A DNA stretch of 6,768 nt, taken from Chloroflexota bacterium. GTDB taxonomy: Bacteria; Chloroflexota; Anaerolineae; J102. The notes below the pieces were generated by a model, which was given only the letters and a program-made list of their open reading frames with translations, searched no databases and was not told the origin of the DNA. This document shows, piece by piece, positions 1-6,172 of the stretch. Position numbers and translations under genes: made by a program. The stretch covers positions 1 to 6,768 of the forward strand of contig JAJRXO010000111.1 of assembly GCA_024276255.1 (NCBI GenBank). The letters are read 5' to 3'. Positions within the stretch are counted from its first letter, which is position 1. Each line of letters opens with the position of its first letter.

Positions 1-15
1 GAGGACAGCCATGGA

Positions 16-45
16 CTGCCATCGCGGGCAAAAATATGCTAAAAT
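16..45 (+). promoter_or_regulatory. Candidate extended -10 promoter for rtcB
   Basis: The -10 hexamer TAAAAT (40-45) matches TATAAT at five of six positions and is preceded by the extended element TG at 37-38. A weak -35, CTGCCA (16-21, four of six matches to TTGACA), lies 18 nt upstream. Transcription would begin near 52, leaving a leader of about 40 nt before the ATG at 92. This placement makes the in-frame ATG at 11 unusable, since it would lie upstream of the transcript start. The call rests on sequence match only. Confidence 0.4.
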
Positions 46-79
46 ACAGGTGGCGAACTTATCATTTGTGAACATGAGC

Positions 80-86
80 AGGAGGT
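80..86 (+). promoter_or_regulatory. Strong Shine-Dalgarno site that fixes the rtcB start
   Basis: AGGAGGT lies five bases before the ATG at 92 and is close to perfectly complementary to the 3' end of 16S rRNA. It selects ATG 92 over the in-frame ATGs at 11 and 74, neither of which has a comparable site. The 27 residues that the longer reading would add do not resemble the start of an RtcB protein. Confidence 0.85.
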
Positions 87-91
87 GCACC

Positions 92-1543
92 ATGGTTGCG
101 CGCAAGGACATCAAACAGATCGGGCCCTATTTGTACGAGATCCCGGCCACGTATCGCCATGATATGCGGGTGCCGGCGCGCATCTATGGCGATGAGAGCA
201 TCCTGGAGGCGGCTTTGCGGGACCGCTCGCTGGAGCAGCTGGTGAACACCGCTACCCTGCCCGGCAGCCAGCGTTACGCGCTGGCCATGCCCGACATCCA
301 CCAGGGCTATGGCTTTTCGATTGGCGGGGTGCTGGCCACCGATACCCGAACCGGTGTGGTGTCGCCCGGGGGCGTGGGTTTTGATATCAACTGCGGGGTA
401 CGTTTGCTGGCTACGGAGCTGGAAGCGGAGGCCGTGACCCCCTATCTCTCCCAGCTTGCTACCGCCATGTATCAGCATATTCCCAGCGGCGTGGGCGTGG
501 GCGGATTCCTCAAGTTGTCGCAAAAGGAACTGCGCGATGTCCTTGAGCAAGGCGCGTCCTGGGCATTACGCCGGGGCATGGCCACCCGCGCTGATCTGGA
601 ACACACCGAAGAACGCGGTCGCATGGCCATGGCCCGCGCCGATAAAGTCAGCGAACGAGCCCAACAACGGGGAAGACCGCAACTGGGCACACTGGGAGCA
701 GGCAACCATTTTGCCGAAATCGATGTGGTCGACGAGATCTACGACGAGGATATCGCTCGCGCCTATGGCCTGTGGCCGGGACAGCTTGTGCTACAAATCC
801 ATTGCGGCTCGCGAGGACTGGGGCATCAGGTGTGCACCGACTACGTGCAGAGATTCCAGCGCACCATTAAGAAATACGGCTTCCGCCTGCCCGATCGCCA
901 GCTGGTATGCGCCCCCGTAGAATCGCCCGAAGGCCAGGATTATCTGGCCGCGATGGCGGCTGCGGCCAATTATGCATGGGCCAATCGGCAGGTGCTCACA
1001 CATCAGGCCCGCCGCGCCTTCGAGCAGGTGTTGGCCGGGCACCTGCGCGGCTACGAATTACGCATGGTCTATGACATTGCCCACAACATGGCCAAAATCG
1101 AAGACCATGAAATCGGTGGCAAGACCGTCTCGCTGTGCGTGCACCGCAAGGGCGCCACCCGCGCGTTCGGCCCGGGGCATCCTGTGCTGCCGGCCGCCTA
1201 CGCTGACGCCGGGCAACCGGTGCTGGTGCCGGGAAGCATGGGCACGGCTTCGTACGTGTTGGCCGGCACCCAACAGGCCATGCGCCACAGCTTCGGCTCC
1301 TCTTGCCACGGCGCCGGTCGCCAGCTCAGCCGTAAAGCCGCCAAACGCCAGGTGCGCGGGCAGGCAATCAAACAGGACCTGCAACAACGCGGTATTGAGA
1401 TAAGGGCCGGCAGCATGAAAGGCCTGGCCGAAGAAGCCCCGGTAGCCTATAAGGATGTGGATCGTGTGGTGGAAGTGGTGCACAGGGCCGGTCTGGCCCA
1501 CAAAGTGGCTCGATTGCGCCCCCTGGCCGTGGTGAAGGGATAA
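92..1543 (+). CDS. rtcB: RtcB RNA-splicing ligase (GTP- and Mn-dependent)
   Basis: This 483-residue protein joins RNA 2',3'-cyclic phosphate or 3'-phosphate ends to 5'-OH ends through a covalent GMP-histidine intermediate and two Mn(II) ions, in the cytoplasm. The family signatures are all visible in order: PDIHQG, then GFDINCG with D98 and C101, GAGNHF with N205 and H206, QIHCGSRG with H237, DIAHNM with H331, VPGSMGT, and SSCHGAGR with H406. These match the metal ligands (D95, C98, N202, H234, H329) and guanylylated H404 of the Pyrococcus horikoshii enzyme almost residue for residue. The penultimate residue K482 corresponds to its GMP-contacting K480, so the protein is complete at both ends. 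The length is that of the archaeal-like long form, against about 408 residues for E. coli RtcB. No archease, rtcA or rtcR gene lies beside it within the window. In bacteria RtcB is linked to RNA repair after toxin or stress cleavage, and that role here is inference from the family. Confidence 0.96.
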   Translation: MVARKDIKQIGPYLYEIPATYRHDMRVPARIYGDESILEAALRDRSLEQLVNTATLPGSQRYALAMPDIHQGYGFSIGGVLATDTRTGVVSPGGVGFDINCGVRLLATELEAEAVTPYLSQLATAMYQHIPSGVGVGGFLKLSQKELRDVLEQGASWALRRGMATRADLEHTEERGRMAMARADKVSERAQQRGRPQLGTLGAGNHFAEIDVVDEIYDEDIARAYGLWPGQLVLQIHCGSRGLGHQVCTDYVQRFQRTIKKYGFRLPDRQLVCAPVESPEGQDYLAAMAAAANYAWANRQVLTHQARRAFEQVLAGHLRGYELRMVYDIAHNMAKIEDHEIGGKTVSLCVHRKGATRAFGPGHPVLPAAYADAGQPVLVPGSMGTASYVLAGTQQAMRHSFGSSCHGAGRQLSRKAAKRQVRGQAIKQDLQQRGIEIRAGSMKGLAEEAPVAYKDVDRVVEVVHRAGLAHKVARLRPLAVVKG

Positions 1544-1569
1544 TTTTTATGAAACCTTTCATAAAAATT
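1542..1569 (+). repeat. Perfect 13-bp inverted repeat between rtcB and the next promoter
   Basis: AATTTTTATGAAA (1542-1554) and TTTCATAAAAATT (1557-1569) are exact reverse complements separated by CC. The left arm begins within the rtcB TAA stop and the right arm ends on the first T of the downstream TTGACA box. Transcribed, it would fold into an AT-rich hairpin, but the stem is not GC-rich and no U-run follows it on either strand, so it is a poor intrinsic terminator. Its position, centred about 48 bp upstream of the predicted transcription start, fits an operator for a dimeric regulator of the downstream genes. Which of the two roles applies cannot be settled from sequence. Confidence 0.7.
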
Positions 1570-1597
1570 TGACATCCTTCGCATTACTCCGTATAAT
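1569..1597 (+). promoter_or_regulatory. Full-consensus sigma-70 promoter for the radical-SAM genes
   Basis: TTGACA at 1569-1574 and TATAAT at 1592-1597 are both exact consensus hexamers with the optimal 17-bp spacer. Transcription should begin near 1604. The promoter is immediately downstream of rtcB and faces the radical-SAM genes, so it marks the start of a new transcription unit. Promoters with no mismatch to consensus are uncommon and are often held in check by a repressor. The inverted repeat touching the -35 box is the obvious candidate site for one. Confidence 0.85.
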
Positions 1598-1603
1598 CCC
1601 CCC

Positions 1604-1702
1604 GATTGCTAACGCCAGAATTGCCCTGGTGGCGCTGGCGTGTATTTTTCCACGCTCCGGCGTGAGGTTCATCTTGACATCCCAACAAAAGGTGCTAGTT
1701 TT
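1604..1702 (+). promoter_or_regulatory. Leader of about 100 nt with competing short hairpins
   Basis: This is the predicted untranslated leader between the consensus promoter and the ATG at 1703. Three stems can be drawn. Stem I pairs ACGCCAG (1612-1618) with CTGGCGT (1635-1641). Stem II pairs GCGTG (1638-1642) with CACGC (1651-1655) around a U-rich loop. Stem III pairs the same CACGC with GCGTG (1660-1664) around a TCCG tetraloop of the stable UNCG class. Stem II shares bases with both of the others, so I plus III and II exclude one another. A Shine-Dalgarno-like AAAGG (1688-1692) lies 10 nt before the start codon. I do not recognise a known riboswitch, and no B12-box was found. A second TTGACA at 1674-1679 has no credible -10 partner. 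Confidence 0.4.
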
Positions 1703-3205
1703 ATGCGCGTTCTTCTCATCAACCCCCGCTTTCGTCTCCCAATTGATACCCGTACCACACCCCATTTAGGCCTGGCCTATCTGGCAGCCATCTCCGAACG
1801 CCGGGGCGATGAAGTGCGTATTTTTGATGCTGATGTCGAAGATCAACCCCTGGATGAATTCGTCCTGGAATACAAACCGCATGTGGTGGGCATTACCGCC
1901 AACACGCCGCAGGTGAAACAGGCCTGGCGCCATGCAGCCAAGATCAAGTCCGTGTGGGACGTACCGATTGTGATCGGTGGTCCCCACCCCAGTGTGATCA
2001 GTGAAGACCTCGACTTCGAATCTGTCCGCCAGCCGGGCGTCGATCTGGTGGTACGTGGTGAGGGCGAAGAAAGCTGGATCGATATCTGTGAGCGCATCGA
2101 AGCGTTCATGCGAGATCAGGATGACTACTCAACCACAGCCCTGATGGATCCGGCAAAGGGGATATGGGAAGGCATACCGGGGATCAGCTATAAAACCTCC
2201 GACGGCGAATTGCATCGCAACAGCGAACGGCCTCCCATTGCCGATCTCGACAGCCTGCCGTGGCCGGCCTACCATCTGTTCAAGATGGACAAATACACCA
2301 ATTTGCAACCCGCCACCGACAAGGTCGACGGCTCCAAAAGCTTCAGCATCCTCACCAGCCGCGGATGCCCCTATCGCTGCACCTTCTGTTCGCAGTCGAT
2401 CATGCCCATCAAGTGGCGCAGCCGCACGCCCGAAAACGTGCTGGCCGAATGGAAACATCTGGTGGAGGACCTGGGCGCTCAGGAGATCGGCGTGCTGGAC
2501 GACAGCGCCAACATCCGTAAAGAACGTCTGCTCAAGCTGGCCGATTTACTGATTGAAAACAACCTCAATCACGTACCCTGGATCTTTGTGAATGGCATTC
2601 GCGCCAACATCGTCACCCACGAACTCATGCTCAGGCTCAAACAGGCTGGTCTGCGCCGCACCGCATTTGGCGTGGAGACCGGCAATCCCGAGCTCCTGAA
2701 GAAGATCGACAAGAAAATCGATCACGACACCATTCGCAAGGCATTCAAAATCTGCAAAGATGTAGACCTGGAAACCATCGCCTTTATGATCATCGGCCTG
2801 CCCGGCGACACACGGGAGACCATGCAGGATACGATCAACTTCGCAATCGAACTCGATCCCCTGATCGCCAATTTCAGCATGATGACCCCCTATCCGGGCA
2901 CCATCGTGTGGGAGCAGGTCAAACGCCAGGGACGCATGCTGATTCACGACTGGGAAGACTATGTCTTCTTCGAACAGAGAGCCCGCTTTGAGATGGGTGA
3001 GATGACGGCTGAGCTGGTGGAGGAAATGTATCGCAGGGCGTATCGACAGTTTTATCTGCGGCCGGGCCCCATTTTGCGCCGTGTGAAGACACGCGACTTC
3101 TGGTTCAATCTGCCGCGCAATATCCGTATTGCCCTGCGCACATTTTTGCCCAAGGCCGAAAAAACGGCACTGCGCAAGAAGATCGAAGCCGAAGCCATTT
3201 CCTGA
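1703..3205 (+). CDS. B12-binding domain radical SAM protein (first paralogue)
   Basis: This 500-residue enzyme belongs to the cobalamin-dependent radical-SAM class (BchE/methyltransferase-like architecture). Residues 1 to about 135 form a Rossmann-like B12-binding domain: MRVLLINPRF start, HLGLAYLAA, VIGGPH (G92-H95) and RGEGE (118-122). It has no DxHxxG histidine motif, as is usual in this class. The radical-SAM barrel follows, with the [4Fe-4S] ligands C222, C226 and C229 in RGCPYRCTFC, then DD at 266-267, VETG with E325, and GLPGD at 365-369. The C-terminal 70 or so residues are basic and helical, ending FLPKAEKTALRKK. The start at 1703 is chosen because the conserved domain begins there. 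An in-frame GTG at 1640 lies inside the hairpin leader and lacks a ribosome site. Members methylate unactivated carbon or phosphorus, or close rings, using a deoxyadenosyl radical plus cobalamin. The substrate here cannot be named. Class assignment is firm, specific function unknown. Confidence 0.9.
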   Translation: MRVLLINPRFRLPIDTRTTPHLGLAYLAAISERRGDEVRIFDADVEDQPLDEFVLEYKPHVVGITANTPQVKQAWRHAAKIKSVWDVPIVIGGPHPSVISEDLDFESVRQPGVDLVVRGEGEESWIDICERIEAFMRDQDDYSTTALMDPAKGIWEGIPGISYKTSDGELHRNSERPPIADLDSLPWPAYHLFKMDKYTNLQPATDKVDGSKSFSILTSRGCPYRCTFCSQSIMPIKWRSRTPENVLAEWKHLVEDLGAQEIGVLDDSANIRKERLLKLADLLIENNLNHVPWIFVNGIRANIVTHELMLRLKQAGLRRTAFGVETGNPELLKKIDKKIDHDTIRKAFKICKDVDLETIAFMIIGLPGDTRETMQDTINFAIELDPLIANFSMMTPYPGTIVWEQVKRQGRMLIHDWEDYVFFEQRARFEMGEMTAELVEEMYRRAYRQFYLRPGPILRRVKTRDFWFNLPRNIRIALRTFLPKAEKTALRKKIEAEAIS

Positions 3206-3497
3206 ACAGGGTCGTGAGCGTTAGCATGCCCATGGCGATAGAAACCTCCCGCCATGGGGCAAATCACCGTTCGCCCCGCCTGTTTCCCTGCGCTCCTTGC
3301 ATGCCGAAGCGAGAAGCGCTTCCGGGGCAGCAGCCGTGCCCATGCCGTTCTCATGAAAAAATTGTCATTCACCACAATGCTGATTTTCAGAAAGGATTCA
3401 TCTCCTGGTGCTAGCATAGGCGAAGCAGACTGAATCCGGCGCCCCGGCCCAGGCAACAGACCGCGGCGCACCAAAACAGCGACAGGAGGATTGCGAC
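3206..3497 (+). other. 292-nt spacer between the two B12 radical-SAM genes
   Basis: No convincing gene was found here on either strand. It contains the stem-loop at 3229-3258, a perfect 10-bp palindrome GAAGCGCTTC (3313-3322) and a weak extended -10-like TGCTAGCAT (3409-3417) with no good -35 box. The Shine-Dalgarno AGGAGG (3484-3489) for the next gene closes the region. One 66-codon reading frame with a GTG start at 3214 and stop at 3414 encodes a cysteine-rich peptide, but it has no usable ribosome-binding site and includes the hairpin. The spacer is much longer than those that follow it (54 and 11 nt), so a secondary promoter or a lost small gene is possible. Confidence 0.5.
3229..3258 (+). 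repeat. Intergenic stem-loop after the first B12 radical-SAM gene
   Basis: CCCATGGCG (3229-3237) and CGCCATGGG (3250-3258) form a perfect 9-bp GC-rich stem with a 12-nt loop. The stem can be extended by G3228-C3260 with a bulged G. It begins 24 nt after the stop codon, a usual place for a terminator or an mRNA-stabilising hairpin, but the bases after it (CAAATCACC) contain no U-run. Intrinsic termination is therefore doubtful, and partial termination or processing is more likely. Confidence 0.5.
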
Positions 3498-4970
3498 ATG
3501 AAAATCGCCTTCATCGGCCCCAAATGGAATGAAATGGTCAATGCCTATCCCTCGTTGGGGCTGGGTTATCTGGCGGCCGTGGCCGAACAGGACGGACACG
3601 AAGCCCGTATATTTGACTTCGGCCTGAACCCCGAGCGCTCACTGGCGGCCGAAGTACAGGAAGTAATCGACTTTCGCCCTGATCTGGTGGCGTTCACCTC
3701 GATGACCACCAGTTTTGCCAGCGTCGAAGAGACGGCGGCCATGCTCAAAGACGCCCTGAGCGTCACCACCATCATCGGCGGTCCCCACGCCACCACGCTG
3801 CCCCAGCTGACACTGGAAAACCCCAACTTCGATTTCCTCATTTTCGGCGAGGGCGAGGAGGTTTTCCGTGACTTTTTGCGCGCCCTGGATAACGGCGCCA
3901 GGCAATGGAACGGCATGTCGGGGTTGTGGTATAAGGAAGAGGGCCATGTCATCAACGGCGGCGAGCGCAAGCTGATCGCAGATCTCGATGCCCTGCCCTA
4001 TCCCGCCCGGCATCTCTTCAAGCTCGATCAATACCCCCTGTACACTCCCACTGGCGAACAGATGTTGACGGTGCTCAGCAGTCGCGGCTGCCCCTACAAC
4101 TGTTCGTTTTGCTTTAAGGGCATTGTGGGCCGCACCTATCGCCAGCGCAGCCCCGAGAACATTGCCGACGAGCTGGAGCACATTATGCAGCGCTACGGCG
4201 TGCGTAATTTCTACTTTATCGATGACCTTTTCACCATCGACGTACGGCGGCTGGATAAAATCCTCGATCATTTTATCGAGCGTAACATGGATATTCGCTG
4301 GCGCTGCCTGGCCCGTGTCGACCGCGTGAACCCCCAACTCCTGCACAAAATGTACAAGGCCGGCTGCCGGCAGATTCATTATGGCATCGAAAGTGGCAAC
4401 GAGGAAGTGTTGATACGGACGGCCAAACATATCCGGCTGGATCAGGTACGGGATGCGGTGCGCTGGACTGAAGAAGCCGGGATACATAGCAAGGGTTACT
4501 TTATCCTGGGGCTGCCGGGCGATAACGAACAGACCATCAACGAAACCATCGAATTCGCTGCCAGCCTGGATTTGAGCGAAGCCATGTTCAGCATTGCCAC
4601 TCCCCTGCCCGGCACCCAGTTGTGGAAGGAGCTCCTGCGTAAACATCCCGATACAGAATACAACGCCGATTTCACCAAGAGCTACTACTACAACAGCTAC
4701 ACATCTGAGATCGCTCCGTTTATGAACGTCTCGGAAGTGGACGATCACGTGCTAAGCAGTTATGCTATCAAAGCCCGGCAGCGTTTTCTGGAGGCCAAGA
4801 AACAGCGCCTCTACAAACGCAGTTTTGGCGACACCGCCGGCAACCTGTTGTGGACAGCTTCCCGCATCACGCCCCTGCGCAAGGTGGGCAGTACGCTGGT
4901 CAGGCTCGGCCTGTTTGACACATTCCGCCGCACCAAGAGCAGCTATTTTGGTGCCGTTTCCTGGAAATAA
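3498..4970 (+). CDS. B12-binding domain radical SAM protein (second paralogue)
   Basis: This 490-residue protein has the same two-domain plan as the upstream enzyme. The B12-binding domain covers residues 1 to about 135: MKIAFIGPKW, SLGLGYLAA, IIGGPH (G94-H97) and FGEGEE (117-121), without a DxHxxG motif. The radical-SAM core carries C198, C202 and C205 in RGCPYNCSFC, the strand DDLFT (242-246) typical of this class, IESGN with E298 and GLPGD (338-342). About 100 further residues rich in Tyr, Arg and Lys form a distinct tail. AGGAGG (3484-3489) lies eight bases before the ATG and fixes the start. It probably acts in the same pathway as the first paralogue, on a different position or intermediate, since two generalised copies would be redundant. 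That is inference. It could be a methyltransferase, cyclase or other cobalamin-radical enzyme. The tail gives no clue to substrate. Confidence 0.9.
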   Translation: MKIAFIGPKWNEMVNAYPSLGLGYLAAVAEQDGHEARIFDFGLNPERSLAAEVQEVIDFRPDLVAFTSMTTSFASVEETAAMLKDALSVTTIIGGPHATTLPQLTLENPNFDFLIFGEGEEVFRDFLRALDNGARQWNGMSGLWYKEEGHVINGGERKLIADLDALPYPARHLFKLDQYPLYTPTGEQMLTVLSSRGCPYNCSFCFKGIVGRTYRQRSPENIADELEHIMQRYGVRNFYFIDDLFTIDVRRLDKILDHFIERNMDIRWRCLARVDRVNPQLLHKMYKAGCRQIHYGIESGNEEVLIRTAKHIRLDQVRDAVRWTEEAGIHSKGYFILGLPGDNEQTINETIEFAASLDLSEAMFSIATPLPGTQLWKELLRKHPDTEYNADFTKSYYYNSYTSEIAPFMNVSEVDDHVLSSYAIKARQRFLEAKKQRLYKRSFGDTAGNLLWTASRITPLRKVGSTLVRLGLFDTFRRTKSSYFGAVSWK

Positions 4971-5024
4971 CTTTTCGGGAAGATCGCCACACGCCTTGCA
5001 TATCAACCCTGCAAAGGATCAAGA

Positions 5025-6161
5025 ATGGTCACAAGAACCCTCACATTTCAGGAAAAAGTTCGTAACAAGTCACGCATCTATCGGCGACGGGTGATGGGGC
5101 CCATCAAATGGCTGGCCTACGAAACCGGACAAACCCGGTTCGTGCCACCGCCGGATCGCATGTACATCGAATCCACAAACATCTGCAATCTCAACTGCAT
5201 CATGTGCCCCACCGGACGCGAAGAAATCACGCGGCCGCACGGTTTTATGAAGTGGGAAGTCTTCAAACAGATCGTGGATGAGATGGCCCCCCATGTTAAG
5301 GCCACGACCCTGCACATCTGGGGCGAACCCCTGCTGCACAAACGCATCTACGACATGGTGGCCTATTGTCGCGACAAGGGCCTGCGTTCGGAGATCAGCA
5401 CCAACGCCACCCTGCTCACGCCCGACCGCTCTCGGCGCCTGTTGGAGGCCGGACTCAACGTCATCTACCTGTGTCAGGACGGCATTCGCCCCGAGATCTA
5501 CGAAAATGTGCGCGTTAATGCGGATTTTGAAAAGACCAACAACAATATCCGCAGCTTTGTGGAGATGAAGCACGAAGGTGGTTACGACACCTTTGTCAAT
5601 CTGCAAATCATCGAAATGGAAAACACCAAAGACGACACAATCGCATTTGTTGACTACTGGCGCAATGTACCGGGCGTCGATCTGGTGCATGTCAAACCGT
5701 TTGATTCCTGGGGTGATCAAATCGAAGAGATCAGCGCCCTGCGCGTCGACGACGCCAAGCGCCTGCCCCCCCGCTTTGCCTGTCCCAACCTGTGGTACCA
5801 CGTGCACATCTATTGGGACGGCTCCATTGCCATGTGCGACCGCGATTTCAACCTGGATTATGATCTGGGCAACGTCATCGACGAGGACGGCGAGGTGCGG
5901 GTGATGAAAAACTGGAACGGCCCCCGCATGCAGGAATTGCGGCGCCTGCATCTGCAAAAGCGCTACGACGAGGTGAGTCCCTGCAACACGTGCCGGGAAT
6001 GGGCGTGGTGGAAACCCACGCTGGCCGCCGGTTTCGGCAATCGCCCCGTGCAGGAGCAATTCAGCGGTCAGGCCATCCGCGCCAACGACAATGGCCATGA
6101 GACCGCCATTCCACTCGAATTTACCATGCCGGAAGAAGCCCGGCATGGTAGCAGTCAGTAG
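5025..6161 (+). CDS. Radical SAM protein with Twitch/SPASM-like auxiliary cluster domain
   Basis: This 378-residue protein lacks a B12 domain. After a basic N-terminal stretch of about 45 residues, the radical-SAM core begins at YIESTNICNLNCIMCP, with cluster ligands C54, C58 and C61. The SAM-binding GEP motif (G100-P102) and STNAT (125-129) follow. The C-terminal part contains C253-x12-G266-x4-C271 and then C320-x2-C323. The first pair fits the SPASM signature CX(9-15)GX4C, but the later SPASM cysteines are absent, so one auxiliary [4Fe-4S] cluster with four ligands (a Twitch domain) is expected. SPASM/Twitch proteins mature peptides, proteins and small molecules, for example by forming thioether or C-C bonds, epimerising or dehydrogenating. 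No precursor peptide or RRE domain is evident, so a non-peptide substrate is at least as likely. AAAGGA (5013-5018) is six bases before the ATG. The gene starts 54 nt after its neighbour and is very likely co-transcribed with it. Its last codons lie in a perfect inverted repeat. Confidence 0.88.
   Translation: MVTRTLTFQEKVRNKSRIYRRRVMGPIKWLAYETGQTRFVPPPDRMYIESTNICNLNCIMCPTGREEITRPHGFMKWEVFKQIVDEMAPHVKATTLHIWGEPLLHKRIYDMVAYCRDKGLRSEISTNATLLTPDRSRRLLEAGLNVIYLCQDGIRPEIYENVRVNADFEKTNNNIRSFVEMKHEGGYDTFVNLQIIEMENTKDDTIAFVDYWRNVPGVDLVHVKPFDSWGDQIEEISALRVDDAKRLPPRFACPNLWYHVHIYWDGSIAMCDRDFNLDYDLGNVIDEDGEVRVMKNWNGPRMQELRRLHLQKRYDEVSPCNTCREWAWWKPTLAAGFGNRPVQEQFSGQAIRANDNGHETAIPLEFTMPEEARHGSSQ
6122..6150 (+). 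repeat. Perfect 11-bp stem-loop in the last codons of the Twitch gene
   Basis: TACCATGCCGG (6122-6132) and CCGGCATGGTA (6140-6150) are exact reverse complements around a 7-nt loop. The hairpin ends nine bases before the TAG stop (6159-6161) and 22 bases before the next start codon. No U-run follows, so it is not a standard terminator. It may stabilise or mark processing of the upstream mRNA, or modulate expression of the next gene. The stem is part of coding sequence (MPEEARHG), so it constrains the C-terminus. Confidence 0.65.
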
Positions 6162-6172
6162 GTTATTTCGTT

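Noticed and set aside
11..91. N-terminal 27-residue extension of RtcB
   Set aside because: The predicted promoter at 16-45 and the strong AGGAGGT at 80-86 place the start at 92, and the residue numbering then matches the known RtcB active site within three residues.
1541..1570. Intrinsic terminator of rtcB
   Set aside because: The stem is almost entirely A/T and no U-tract follows on either strand. It is kept as an inverted repeat of uncertain role.
1674..1702. Second TTGACA as a further promoter just before the first radical-SAM gene
   Set aside because: The best -10 at proper spacing (TAGTTT) matches only three bases, and the transcript would start at or past the ATG at 1703.
1604..1702. 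Cobalamin riboswitch ahead of the B12 enzymes
   Set aside because: The leader is only about 100 nt and lacks the conserved B12-box, and cobalamin riboswitches are typically about twice as long.
3639..4748. Long minus-strand open frame (369 codons) opposite the second B12 radical-SAM gene
   Set aside because: It is a codon-bias shadow: the + frame has intact family motifs and a strong ribosome site, while the antisense translation has no recognisable domain.
5070..6146. Long minus-strand open frame (358 codons) opposite the Twitch radical-SAM gene
   Set aside because: The Cys motifs and GEP motif are on the + frame. The antisense product is a low-complexity mix of Ala, Val, Gly and His, with no domain seen.
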